A stretch of DNA of 64,000 nt. Origin: Fructobacillus sp. EFB-N1. Lineage in GTDB: Bacteria > Bacillota > Bacilli > Lactobacillales > Lactobacillaceae. This document shows, one piece after another, positions 15,870-23,695 of this stretch. The DNA lies in assembly GCF_001038455.1 (NCBI RefSeq), contig NZ_LDUY01000022.1:1-64000 (forward strand). Direction: 5' to 3'. Under the pieces are notes generated by a model that ran no database searches, had not been told where the DNA came from, and worked only from the letters and a program-made list of their open reading frames with translations. A program made the translations under genes and the position numbers. Position 1 is the first letter of the stretch, and the number at the start of each line of letters is the position of its first letter.

Positions 15870-17213
15870 TCAGACGAGTGGCAACCGTCGCTGCAAAGTG
15901 TACTCGATTGATGGGAAAACATAGACTAAGTCGTTCAATTGTTCCTTGGTCATCTTCATTTGGATGTAAGGCACAATTGTATTAATGGTATTGTCAGCGT
16001 TATTCGACTTTTCCGCTGCACCAACCAAAGCCTTGCTATTCTTATCAAAAATCAGTGAGAGCTTAGCCCCCTGCTCATTTTCAACCTGACGATACCAGTC
16101 ACCATCATAAGAGGCTTCCGTGACCTCATAACGGTCAGGTTCTGCCAAGGCCTGGTCAAGGTGTACCCCAACCTGGGCAATCCGTGGCGAAGTAAAAACA
16201 ACTTCCGAAATAGCTGGATAGACGATTGGTCCATCATTATCACCTTTAAAACGGGCTGTCAAATAACGCGATTCAAAGGCTGCGGTTGGCGTCAACTTTG
16301 GCACCTGTTTGTCAATGGCGTCACCGGCTGCATAAATGTTTTCAACGGACGTCTGCAAGTATTCATTAACCACAATCCCACGCTGGTTGGCTTCGACCCC
16401 GATGGCCTCCAGGTTCAACTGATTATGGTTTGGGACACGGCCAGTCGCATCCAAAACATAATCTGTCGTCAAGTGGAATTCATGGTCGCCGGTCAAGGCA
16501 ATCTGACCAGCCGCAGTCTTTTCAGCACTCTTGATGTTCATATCGGGAATAAAACGAACACCACGGGCCTTCAAATCAGCCTGGACCTCTGCCACATACT
16601 TAGCTGGGAACTGACGCAACAGGCGGTTTGACCGGGTAACCACATCAACTTGGGCCCCAACGGCATTGGCAATCGTTGCAAATTCAATAGCCACGAAGCC
16701 ACCACCCAAAATCGTTACATGCTTGGGCATGTGTGGCAATGAAAGAAAGTCAGTCGAATTCTCAAAAAGTTCGTGACCTGGAACGTCCAAAACATGGGGA
16801 CGTAAGCCGGTCGCAATTACAATCTTATCGGCTGTGTAGGTTTTGCCATCAACGGCAACCGTATGGGTATCGACGAACTCAGCATGGCCAGTGATTGTTG
16901 TGATGCCAACATTATCCAAGCGTTCCTTACCGTGGGCATCCTGTGGCACAATCAATTCGTGCTTGTGGGCCATCAAATCTTCCCAGTTAACAGTTGGGAC
17001 ACCATCAATGCCACGTCCCTGAAGATCTTTGACTCGGTTAATCAATTCCAAAGGCTTATCCAAGATAATCTTGGCATTGCAACCTTTATTCGAACAAACA
17101 CCACCGTATTGGCTTTCTTCAATCACGGCCACCTTAACGCCAGACTTAGCCAGCGGGACCGCCCCGTTCCAACTTGCCTGGCCGCTACCAATGTATAGTA
17201 CTGAAAAATCCAT
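15870..17213 (-). CDS. FAD-dependent pyridine nucleotide-disulfide oxidoreductase
   Basis: A class I flavin reductase that passes electrons from NAD(P)H through FAD to a redox-active Cys pair. The FAD fingerprint is at the N-terminus (VLYIGSGQASWNGAVPLAKSG), the redox disulfide is GGVCSNKGCNAK (CxxxxC, about residue 42), the NAD(P) fold is VTILGGGFVAIEFATIANAVG and the second FAD contact is IYAAGDAI. Length, 447 residues, fits glutathione or mercuric reductase relatives; the substrate is not identifiable. The ATG at 17213 has AAAGGA upstream; an ATG six codons earlier overlaps that site. It follows the YdhK-like gene by 27 bases, so a metal or thiol stress role is possible. Confidence 0.85.
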   Translation of the reverse strand: MDFSVLYIGSGQASWNGAVPLAKSGVKVAVIEESQYGGVCSNKGCNAKIILDKPLELINRVKDLQGRGIDGVPTVNWEDLMAHKHELIVPQDAHGKERLDNVGITTITGHAEFVDTHTVAVDGKTYTADKIVIATGLRPHVLDVPGHELFENSTDFLSLPHMPKHVTILGGGFVAIEFATIANAVGAQVDVVTRSNRLLRQFPAKYVAEVQADLKARGVRFIPDMNIKSAEKTAAGQIALTGDHEFHLTTDYVLDATGRVPNHNQLNLEAIGVEANQRGIVVNEYLQTSVENIYAAGDAIDKQVPKLTPTAAFESRYLTARFKGDNDGPIVYPAISEVVFTSPRIAQVGVHLDQALAEPDRYEVTEASYDGDWYRQVENEQGAKLSLIFDKNSKALVGAAEKSNNADNTINTIVPYIQMKMTKEQLNDLVYVFPSIEYTLQRRLPLV

Positions 17214-17240
17214 CGCGTTCCATCCTTTCATTTCTCTCCA

Positions 17241-17846
17241 TTATCGAGACTTGATTTCACTTTCAACCAAGTACTTGTGATTCATGACCATCTTACCACC
17301 ATTGGTTGGCTGATAGCTAACCGCATAAGCAGGACCATTAACCACCTTCGTAATGATTGCGTTTGCGCCTTTCATGCCGGCCATATGAGTACTTGTTAGC
17401 GTAACTGTATCACCTTCGTTGTGATCCATCATGTCAGAAAAATCTTCTTTGGTTAACCACTTGTGACCACTGACTTTTTTACCGCCATTAGTTGGCCGGT
17501 AATCGACCTCATATAGTTTGACGTCGTAAGCGGCCGCAACCGTTCCCTTGGCGCCCTTCATTCCGGTCATATGATCAGCCTCTAAGGTAATCTTTGAGCC
17601 AACCGGATACTTTGGTTGAGTAGCATTTGGTAAATCAGTTGGCAAGCTTTCATCCATATCCATGCCAGACATCGAAGACGACATGGCCATCGATGATGAG
17701 GACGAAGACATCTGCATTTGACTACTGGACATGGTCATCTTCTTGGAATGGTGTTTATCCTGATCCTTTAATCCCAAAACCAGTACCACACCCAAGATGA
17801 ATACTAGTAAAAGGGCCAGTAACCAACCGATTGTTTTCTTCTTCAT
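17241..17846 (-). CDS. ydhK: YdhK-like DUF1541 protein with Met/His/Ser-rich segment
   Basis: An exported or membrane-tethered protein of 201 residues: an N-terminal hydrophobic segment (about 6-26), then a Met/Ser/His-rich stretch (HHSKKMTMSSSQMQM and a MAMSSSMSGMDMD region), then two tandem DUF1541 repeats (about 85-135 and 148-198), each with HMxGMKGA and PTNGGK. The Met and His clusters look suited to binding copper or another soft metal, but the family function is not established. There is no lipobox Cys. It is the first gene of a pair with the flavin reductase. Confidence 0.85.
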   Translation of the reverse strand: MKKKTIGWLLALLLVFILGVVLVLGLKDQDKHHSKKMTMSSSQMQMSSSSSSMAMSSSMSGMDMDESLPTDLPNATQPKYPVGSKITLEADHMTGMKGAKGTVAAAYDVKLYEVDYRPTNGGKKVSGHKWLTKEDFSDMMDHNEGDTVTLTSTHMAGMKGANAIITKVVNGPAYAVSYQPTNGGKMVMNHKYLVESEIKSR

Positions 17847-17950
17847 TTTCTTCTCCTTCTCTTATTTTTATATTGGTATAGTTTAAATAACCATATTTTT
17901 ATTATAAACAAAGTCGATTAGATAGGCAAGCCATCTCTTTTTGGTCAAAA

Positions 17951-17981
17951 TAAAAAAGAATAGGTTTCCCTATCCTTTTTT
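17951..17981. terminator. Terminator after glmU
   Basis: AAAAAAGAATAGG, TTTC loop, CCTATCCTTTTTT. It overlaps the last codons of glmU and has T-runs in both directions, but only glmU points into it. Confidence 0.85.
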
Positions 17982-19346
17982 ATGGGGCATTCTGTCCCAA
18001 AAATCATCTTTATTTGTTTGACGGCTACGAGCAATGCCCATTTGATGAAAGTCAACATCATCCGTAATCGTTGACCCCGCTGCCGTGATGCTTTCATCGG
18101 CCAAAGTTACGGGGGCGACAATCTTCGTATTCGAACCGATAAAGACCCGGTCACCAACCGTCGTATCAAACTTGTTCACGCCATCATAGTTGACGAAGAT
18201 CGTTCCAGCCCCAACGTTCACATCCGCTCCTAATGTGGCATTACCAACATAAGAAAGGTGACCAACCTTAGAGCCAAGGCCAACCGTTGCCTTTTTGACT
18301 TCCACAAAGTTTCCCAAATGTGCTCGATCTTTGATTTCAGCCAGTGGCCGCAGATGGGCATAGGGACCAATTGTTGTTTGGTTCTCAACCAGCGCTTCTT
18401 CAAGGTGTGAAGAAGTGATCACGTTTTCATCCCCAATGGTTGAATCCTCAATTCGAGTACCGGCCGTCAAAACGTTGTCTTGACCAATCACCGTCTTTCC
18501 CTTCAACGTCACGTTTCCTTCAATCACCGTATCTTTGCCAATTTGAACACCAGCATCGATATAGGTATTATCAGGATCGATTAATTCAACACCATTTTGC
18601 ATGTGCCCACGGTTAATCCGCGTCCGCATAATCTTGTTGGCCGCAGCCAGAGCAACACGATCGTTAACCCCCATTGACTCGGAAAAGTCCATCGTTTGGT
18701 AGGCACCAATCTGTTGCCCCATCTCCCGCAAAATATCGAGCGTATCAGGCAGGTAATATTCAGCTTGCACGTTATCATTACCGACCTGTGAAAGAGCCTC
18801 AAACAAAAACTGGTTATCAAAAATATACACACCAGTATTGATTTCTTGGATCCGGCGTTCCGTAACGGACGCATCCTTTTCCTCAACAATCTTCAAGACC
18901 ATTTCGTCCTCACCACGGACAATTCGGCCATAACCCGTTGGGTTTTCGGCAAAGGCCGTCAAAACCGTGACAGCATTCTTTGTTCGAGCATGCTCATCCA
19001 AGAGCGCCTGAAGTGTTTCCGTTGTAAAGAGGGGCGTATCCCCTGATAAAATCAGCGTCGCACCCTCACTATCAGCTAATGCCTGCTTGGTCTGCAAGAC
19101 AGCGTGACCTGTTCCTAATTGTTGTTCCTGAACAACGAAGTCGGACTTCCCAGCTAAGTGGTCTTGAACCTGCTTAGCTCCAACACCGGTAACCGTTAAA
19201 ATTTTATTTGGCTTTAATGGTGCCACGGCGGCAACCACCCAATCAACCATTGCCCGACCGGCAACTTGGTGTAAGACCTTTGGTAGGTCTGATTTCATCC
19301 GCGAACCGTTCCCGGCCGCCAAAATGACAACGTTTGTGGCTTGCAT
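17970..19346 (-). CDS. glmU: Bifunctional GlcNAc-1-P acetyltransferase/uridyltransferase
   Basis: GlmU makes UDP-N-acetylglucosamine, the wall precursor, from glucosamine-1-phosphate. The N-terminal uridyltransferase has VVILAAGNGSRMKSDLPKVLH (about residues 7-27) and LILSGDTPLF; the C-terminal half is a left-handed beta helix of hexapeptide repeats (VIEGNVTLKGKTVIG, AHLGNFVEVKKATVG, GAGTIFVNYDGVNK) with the acetyltransferase site. Length of 458 residues is normal. It lies six bases after purR, the conserved purR-glmU neighbourhood of Firmicutes. Confidence 0.97.
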   Translation of the reverse strand: MQATNVVILAAGNGSRMKSDLPKVLHQVAGRAMVDWVVAAVAPLKPNKILTVTGVGAKQVQDHLAGKSDFVVQEQQLGTGHAVLQTKQALADSEGATLILSGDTPLFTTETLQALLDEHARTKNAVTVLTAFAENPTGYGRIVRGEDEMVLKIVEEKDASVTERRIQEINTGVYIFDNQFLFEALSQVGNDNVQAEYYLPDTLDILREMGQQIGAYQTMDFSESMGVNDRVALAAANKIMRTRINRGHMQNGVELIDPDNTYIDAGVQIGKDTVIEGNVTLKGKTVIGQDNVLTAGTRIEDSTIGDENVITSSHLEEALVENQTTIGPYAHLRPLAEIKDRAHLGNFVEVKKATVGLGSKVGHLSYVGNATLGADVNVGAGTIFVNYDGVNKFDTTVGDRVFIGSNTKIVAPVTLADESITAAGSTITDDVDFHQMGIARSRQTNKDDFWDRMPHKKG

Positions 19347-19352
19347 CGTTTC

Positions 19353-20186
19353 TTATTCCTTACCTTGATAAATTTCTTCAAAATAGTTTCCTGGTTGCAC
19401 ATTAATAGACTGGCCAGAGTCCAAGTTTGTTTCAACGTGCAACAAGGAAGTATAGTCCTCTAACAAACGGACATTTGACCGACCTTCAGCAAAGACGGCA
19501 GTCCCAACAACAGTACCACCGAATTCACGAACCAGCGTTTGCATTCCCTGGATGGTTCCGCCAGCCTTCATAAAGTCATCGACAATCAAGACGCGGGCGC
19601 CGGCCTTCAAAGACCGCTTTGACAAGGCCATCTTTTCAACGCGCTTTGATGATCCAGTTAAGTAATTAACCGAAATCATTGAACCTTCCGTCACCTTTGC
19701 GTCATCACGAACGATCACAAAAGGCACATTTAATTGATCAGCAACTGCTTGGGCCAAGGGAATCCCCTTGGTTGCAGCGGTCATCACGGCATCGATTTCT
19801 TCTCCAACGTACTGAGTCGTAATCAACCGTCCGGTTTGGCGTAGGACATTTGGCTGTCCTAACAAATCAGATAAGTAAACATAGCCGCCAGGCAAAACGC
19901 GGGATTCATCGTTCACAATTTGGCAAATGCCATCCACAAAGTCTTTAGCCTCACCAGCCGCCATCAATGGCGTGTAATAAACCCCACCGGCTGCACCTGG
20001 ATAGGTTTTCACCTCACCCGTACCACGGGCTTTATAGGTCCGACGAATAATTGACAAATCTTCGGAAATTGACGATTTTGCCGCTTCATAACGATCAGCA
20101 AAAAAGTTCAGTGAAATCAGTTGGCGCGGGTGGTCCAATAGATAGTGCGACATATCGACCAAACGGTCAGCTCGACGTGTTTTCAT
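19353..20186 (-). CDS. purR: Purine operon regulator PurR
   Basis: PurR of the Bacillus type binds PurBoxes and senses PRPP through a phosphoribosyltransferase-like domain. A winged-helix N-terminus (LISLNFFADRYEAAKSSISEDL, about 24-45) precedes the PRTase domain with the PRPP loop VLIVDDFMKAGGTIQGM (about 200-216). I start at the ATG at 20186 (MKTRRADRLVDM), matching the Bacillus N-terminus; a TTG six codons upstream is also in frame. AGGAGG stands 32 bases upstream of this ATG with a hairpin between. Two PurBox-like sites (here and before the purine permease) fit its role as a local regulator. Confidence 0.95.
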   Translation of the reverse strand: MKTRRADRLVDMSHYLLDHPRQLISLNFFADRYEAAKSSISEDLSIIRRTYKARGTGEVKTYPGAAGGVYYTPLMAAGEAKDFVDGICQIVNDESRVLPGGYVYLSDLLGQPNVLRQTGRLITTQYVGEEIDAVMTAATKGIPLAQAVADQLNVPFVIVRDDAKVTEGSMISVNYLTGSSKRVEKMALSKRSLKAGARVLIVDDFMKAGGTIQGMQTLVREFGGTVVGTAVFAEGRSNVRLLEDYTSLLHVETNLDSGQSINVQPGNYFEEIYQGKE

Positions 20187-20224
20187 AGGTATTTTTGTGG
20201 GCAAAAATACTGCCCTTTCCTCCT
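20187..20224 (-). promoter_or_regulatory. purR ribosome-binding site separated from the start by a hairpin
   Basis: Reading the message: AGGAGG (20224-20219), eight bases, then the perfect stem GTATTTTT (20210-20203), loop GCCCAC, AAAAATAC (20196-20189), two bases, ATG. Without the stem the spacing is 32 bases, too long; folding it out leaves about ten. The alternative TTG start lies inside this hairpin. Confidence 0.55.
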
Positions 20225-20249
20225 CAAAGTAATAATTTCCATCCCGATT

Positions 20250-20258
20250 ATTATAGCA
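20250..20258 (-). promoter_or_regulatory. Extended -10 promoter of purR
   Basis: Minus strand TGCTATAAT, an extended -10. No good -35 is visible because that position is occupied by the terminator/PurBox inverted repeat. Confidence 0.6.
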
Positions 20259-20263
20259 TAAAA

Positions 20264-20305
20264 CCGGAGTTAAAAACGAACATTCGTTTTTAACTCCGGC
20301 GTTTT
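20264..20305. terminator. 17-bp perfect inverted repeat: terminator with embedded PurBox
   Basis: CCGGAGTTAAAAACGAA (20264-20280), two bases, and its exact complement (20283-20299), flanked by TTTT on the left-going and GCGTTTTTT on the right-going side. It can end the ABC transporter message. The + strand bases 20272-20284, AAAAACGAACATT, match 12 of 13 positions of the PurBox consensus, centred near -37 of purR, so the same repeat may serve as a PurR autoregulation site. Confidence 0.7.
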
Positions 20306-20341
20306 TTAATATTTGTTACAAAATGGCTGACCTAATGCACT

Positions 20342-21127
20342 TTATTCCTTAGCTAACCATATTGACAGCAGATAAATCAGCACTTCAATCCCAGCAATAA
20401 AGGCAGAGGTTGGCAGATTTGTGACATAAGCCAAAACCAGTCCTGTCCAAGTTCCGAACAAAGCGAAGAAGACCGATAGAGTCATCAAACGGCCCACAGA
20501 ACCCTGATAATAGCGGGCAGATGCTGCCGGCAAAGTGACCAAGACAAAGATTAACAAGGAGCCAACTAGTTGTGATGAAATGGCCACAGACAATGCCATC
20601 ACCACCAAGAAAAGGATTTTCAACCAGGTCTTTTTCCCTCGTGAAAGTAATAGTCCCGCCTCATCAAAAGCCAGTAAGCGTAATGGCTTGTAAAACAAGA
20701 AAATCACGATGAAGACACCCAGGGCCATCCCCGCCAAGATTAACAAATCAGTATGTGAAATACCAAGAACGGAACCGAATAAAATGCCGGTTGCTGCCGA
20801 ATTGGCAGTGTGCCCCAGCGCCAAGAAAAGAATTCCTAAGGCAATGGCAAAGGCTGATACGGCAGAAGTCACGTTATCCTGGCGAACCTTGGCATTCTCC
20901 AATCCCCCGATTGATAGCGCAGCAAGGATTGTAAAAATAACCATCCCCAAAAGTGGTGGCCAGCCAATAAAGAAACCAAAGGCCGCCCCAGCAAAAGCAA
21001 TTTCACTTAAAGAATGGCTCAAGAAGTTATACGACCGAGCCACCACGAAAGTTCCCACTATTCCAGCAACAATTGAAATCACTGTGCCGGCAATAAAAGC
21101 ATTTTGCATAAAAACTTGATCAAACAT
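20342..21127 (-). CDS. znuB: Zinc/manganese-type ABC transporter permease
   Basis: The membrane subunit of an ABC-3 family metal importer, eight to nine hydrophobic helices in 261 residues. MQNAFIAGTVISIVAGIVGTFVVARSYNFLSHSLSEIAFAG near the start and LGISHTDLLILAGMA in the middle are typical of ZnuB/AdcB/MtsC. Its start overlaps the ATPase gene by eight bases. No solute-binding protein gene is present on either side, so the substrate, most likely Zn(II) or Mn(II), is inferred from the family. Confidence 0.9.
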   Translation of the reverse strand: MFDQVFMQNAFIAGTVISIVAGIVGTFVVARSYNFLSHSLSEIAFAGAAFGFFIGWPPLLGMVIFTILAALSIGGLENAKVRQDNVTSAVSAFAIALGILFLALGHTANSAATGILFGSVLGISHTDLLILAGMALGVFIVIFLFYKPLRLLAFDEAGLLLSRGKKTWLKILFLVVMALSVAISSQLVGSLLIFVLVTLPAASARYYQGSVGRLMTLSVFFALFGTWTGLVLAYVTNLPTSAFIAGIEVLIYLLSIWLAKE

Positions 21128-21845
21128 GATTTACCTCCTGGCGGTGTTGTGAAGCAGCCGCGTCTGGCAAATCAGCTGCCTGGCCGCCCTGAATCTGCCC
21201 ATCATGTAGCCAAAGGTAACCATCAGCATACTCTTTAACCCAAGAAGTATCATGCGAAATCCACAAAACACCAATTTGCCGACTTTGTTGTAGAGCGCGG
21301 ACGCTCTTAACGAGTGCCAAAGCGTGATTAGCATCCAAAGCAGCCGTTGGTTCATCTAAAATCAGCAAATCTGGTTCTTGGACTAGCGCCTGGGCAATAT
21401 AAGCCCGTTGCTTCTGCCCACCAGAGGCATCCGATAGCCGTAAATCGGCTAAATCAGCTAAGTCAACTTGCTTCAAGGCCTGGTCGATAGCTGATTTTTC
21501 ATGGGTATTCAGCCAGGGACGCAAGCCCGACTTCAACCCTAAAGCAATAAAGGACCGAATCGTCAGCGGGTAATCGTCTCCCAGGTCACGAAACTGTGGT
21601 ACGTAGGCTAAGCTCTTACTGTTGACCTCAATCGTCCCCTTCTGTTTCTTGTTTTCATGGCCAGGATGTTTTTGACCAATGACCTCTTGGATTAAGGCCT
21701 TAATTAAAGTTGTCTTGCCGGTCCCATTTTCACCAACAATGACAGTAAAACGGTGTTCCTCAATTTTAAAGGAAACGTCCCTTAAAATCACGCGATCACC
21801 AAAGGCAGCGGTAAAGTTTTTAACAACAATCTGCACACTCATGGC
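21120..21845 (-). CDS. znuC: Zinc/manganese-type ABC transporter ATPase
   Basis: ATP-hydrolysing subunit of the metal importer. Walker A is VGENGTGKTTLIKAL (about residue 35), the Q-loop AYVPQFRDLGDDYPLTI, the signature SDASGGQKQRAYIAQALV and Walker B LLILDEPTAALDANH, with the H-loop in WISHDTSWV. An ATG at 21845 is chosen, preceded by GAGGAG; another ATG five codons earlier lacks one. It overlaps the permease gene. The pair sits between veg and purR, where many relatives have no transporter. Confidence 0.92.
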   Translation of the reverse strand, partial: AMSVQIVVKNFTAAFGDRVILRDVSFKIEEHRFTVIVGENGTGKTTLIKALIQEVIGQKHPGHENKKQKGTIEVNSKSLAYVPQFRDLGDDYPLTIRSFIALGLKSGLRPWLNTHEKSAIDQALKQVDLADLADLRLSDASGGQKQRAYIAQALVQEPDLLILDEPTAALDANHALALVKSVRALQQSRQIGVLWISHDTSWVKEYADGYLWLHDGQIQGGQAADLPDAAASQHRQEVNHV

Positions 21846-21877
21846 ATTCTCCTCTTTCATTTTAAAACCAGGCCAAC

Positions 21878-21901
21878 AAAAAAAGCCCTGACGGGCTTTT
21901 T
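21878..21901 (-). terminator. Terminator of veg
   Basis: AAAAAAAGCCC, TGAC, GGGCTTTTT. It lies 11 bases past the veg stop on the minus strand. Confidence 0.85.
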
Positions 21902-21911
21902 ATGTATTTCC

Positions 21912-22142
21912 TTAATCGGCAAACGTGATGTCCACGTTATTCGTTAAGACGTCTGTGTAACTGTATGAAGCACGCTCAAAATCAGCTTCTTCATCCAATT
22001 CAACCACAAACAGCGATGGGAAAGTAGAACGCAAGATTCCGGAACGCTCCGTAAACTTCTTACGACCTGCCTGAGAAACTACAGTGACTGTTTCGCCTAT
22101 GTGCGCGTCCAAGCGCGACTTAATATCTTCCAAAGTTGACAT
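21912..22142 (-). CDS. veg: Veg protein (DUF1021)
   Basis: Veg is a small cytoplasmic protein conserved in Firmicutes and linked to biofilm formation in Bacillus subtilis. The 76-residue sequence has the whole family pattern: TLEDIKSRLDAHIGETVTV, AGRKKFTERSGILRSTFPSLFVVELD and SYSYTDVLTNNVDITF. It lies downstream of ksgA, its conserved neighbour, and ends at a terminator, so it may be expressed strongly on its own. Confidence 0.95.
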   Translation of the reverse strand: MSTLEDIKSRLDAHIGETVTVVSQAGRKKFTERSGILRSTFPSLFVVELDEEADFERASYSYTDVLTNNVDITFAD

Positions 22143-22236
22143 TTTCGACCGCCTTTCTCATTAAACAAGAACTATTATAACACATTAGTAACAAAAGTTC
22201 AATATTAGCAAAAAATGCGGTTTTCAGCGTTAACAG

Positions 22237-23127
22237 TTAACCTGCGTAGAATCCCTGTTCCATCAGGGCTAAATACAAGTCCGTTAATTGATTGAGGGTT
22301 AGTTTTTCAGCTCGAACCCCCGGTTGAATATTCGATTGGTCTAGAGCTTTTGTTAACCGCTCCTTAATTTCTTCCTCTTTGCCGAAACGTTGCAAGAGGT
22401 TATTCCAAAGTGACTTCCGTCGATGGGCAAAGGTTGTCTTAACCAGTGAGAACAGCTGATCAGGGTGATCAACCGGTTGGTCAGGCTCTCTTGGTGTGAG
22501 TGAAACCACAGCCGAATCCACATTTGGTGCCGGATTAAAGGCAGTTCGTGGCACTTTCAACGCAGTCTGAACATTAGCGTAGTAAGACAGGGTAATGGAC
22601 AAAACACCATATTCCTTCGTCCCTGGTTCAGCCGTTAGCCGGTCAGCCACTTCCTTTTGCATCATCACCACTAGGCGGGACCAGTTAATCTGTGCCTGCA
22701 ATAAGCCTAAAAGAATTGGTGTCGTGATGTAGTATGGCAAATTAGCGACAACCTTGACCGAACGCTCCGACCCAAAATGTTCAGCTAACGTTTGCTTTAG
22801 GTTAACCTCTAAGACATCATCGGTTTGAACCGTAACATTATCATACGGCGCCAAGGTTTCACTTAAGACTTTCACCATGTCCCGATCAATTTCAAAGGCT
22901 AAGACTTTGTCGGCAGCCAAGGCCAAATATTCGGTTAAACCACCAATGCCAGGACCAATCTCGACCACGGCATCTTCCTTACTCAACTCTGCCGCATCCA
23001 CAATCCCAGTCAGAATGTTTTGGTCAGTGAGAAAATTTTGGCCAAACTTTTTTTTGGCCCGCAGGCCATACTGATTTAAAATTGCTTGAGTCCGCATTGG
23101 ATTGGCAATTTTAATTAACTTTTCCAT
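22237..23127 (-). CDS. ksgA: 16S rRNA dimethyladenosine transferase
   Basis: KsgA/RsmA dimethylates two adjacent adenosines near the 3' end of 16S rRNA. Start and SAM motifs are clear: LRAKKKFGQNFLTDQNILTGI, VVEIGPGIGGLTEYLA (about 55-70) and the catalytic VANLPYYITTPILL (about 127-140), with VDSAVVSLTPR later. Its 296 residues are normal. The start overlaps rnmV by 17 bases, the conserved rnmV-ksgA coupling. Confidence 0.97.
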   Translation of the reverse strand: MEKLIKIANPMRTQAILNQYGLRAKKKFGQNFLTDQNILTGIVDAAELSKEDAVVEIGPGIGGLTEYLALAADKVLAFEIDRDMVKVLSETLAPYDNVTVQTDDVLEVNLKQTLAEHFGSERSVKVVANLPYYITTPILLGLLQAQINWSRLVVMMQKEVADRLTAEPGTKEYGVLSITLSYYANVQTALKVPRTAFNPAPNVDSAVVSLTPREPDQPVDHPDQLFSLVKTTFAHRRKSLWNNLLQRFGKEEEIKERLTKALDQSNIQPGVRAEKLTLNQLTDLYLALMEQGFYAG

Positions 23128-23695
23128 TAATGTTTCCTTTCAAGGCCGCCACAACCTGCTCTTGCATGATGCCGTAGGCTAAAAGACGGTGATACAGTTG
23201 TTTCCCATTGGCATAACCAATTTGCAGGCTCTGACCGAGCAAAATCCGTTTCTCCTTGGCGGTTGGTCCACCAACTAGGCCCAAATCGACCAGAAAGTCC
23301 CGATCGATATCAGAAGCCGGTCGAGACTGGCCAACTTGCTGATCAGCCTCCACAAGACAGGTAGCCAAAACATCCAGGGGTGCATGTTCCACTCCCAAGG
23401 ATTTGTGCGGATTGTCCTTTTGCGCCCGGCCCTGGTCCTGGCTAATTGTCGCCTGGGCCACTGCTGGAACTGCTTCTGTGATTAGCCGCCGGAGCCGGTT
23501 CCCGTTAAAATCAGGATCCGTTAAAACGATGGCCCCGCGCTCTGCGGCTGCTTTTTGAATGCGCAAAATCACTTCTTCGCCCAGGGCTGACCCCCTGGTT
23601 TCAATCGTGTCACAGTCAACCGCTTGGCTCAGACGTTTTGTATCCGACCAACCTTCCACGACAACCATCGCCTTAACTCTTGGTCGGTCAGTCAT
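23111..23695 (-). CDS. rnmV: Ribonuclease M5
   Basis: RNase M5 matures 5S rRNA and needs ribosomal protein L18. The TOPRIM domain is at the N-terminus: AMVVVEGWSDTKRLSQAVD with the catalytic Glu, and VLTDPDFNGNRLRRLI with the Asp pair. The 194-residue length is usual. It overlaps tatD upstream and ksgA downstream. Confidence 0.95.
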   Translation of the reverse strand: MTDRPRVKAMVVVEGWSDTKRLSQAVDCDTIETRGSALGEEVILRIQKAAAERGAIVLTDPDFNGNRLRRLITEAVPAVAQATISQDQGRAQKDNPHKSLGVEHAPLDVLATCLVEADQQVGQSRPASDIDRDFLVDLGLVGGPTAKEKRILLGQSLQIGYANGKQLYHRLLAYGIMQEQVVAALKGNINGKVN

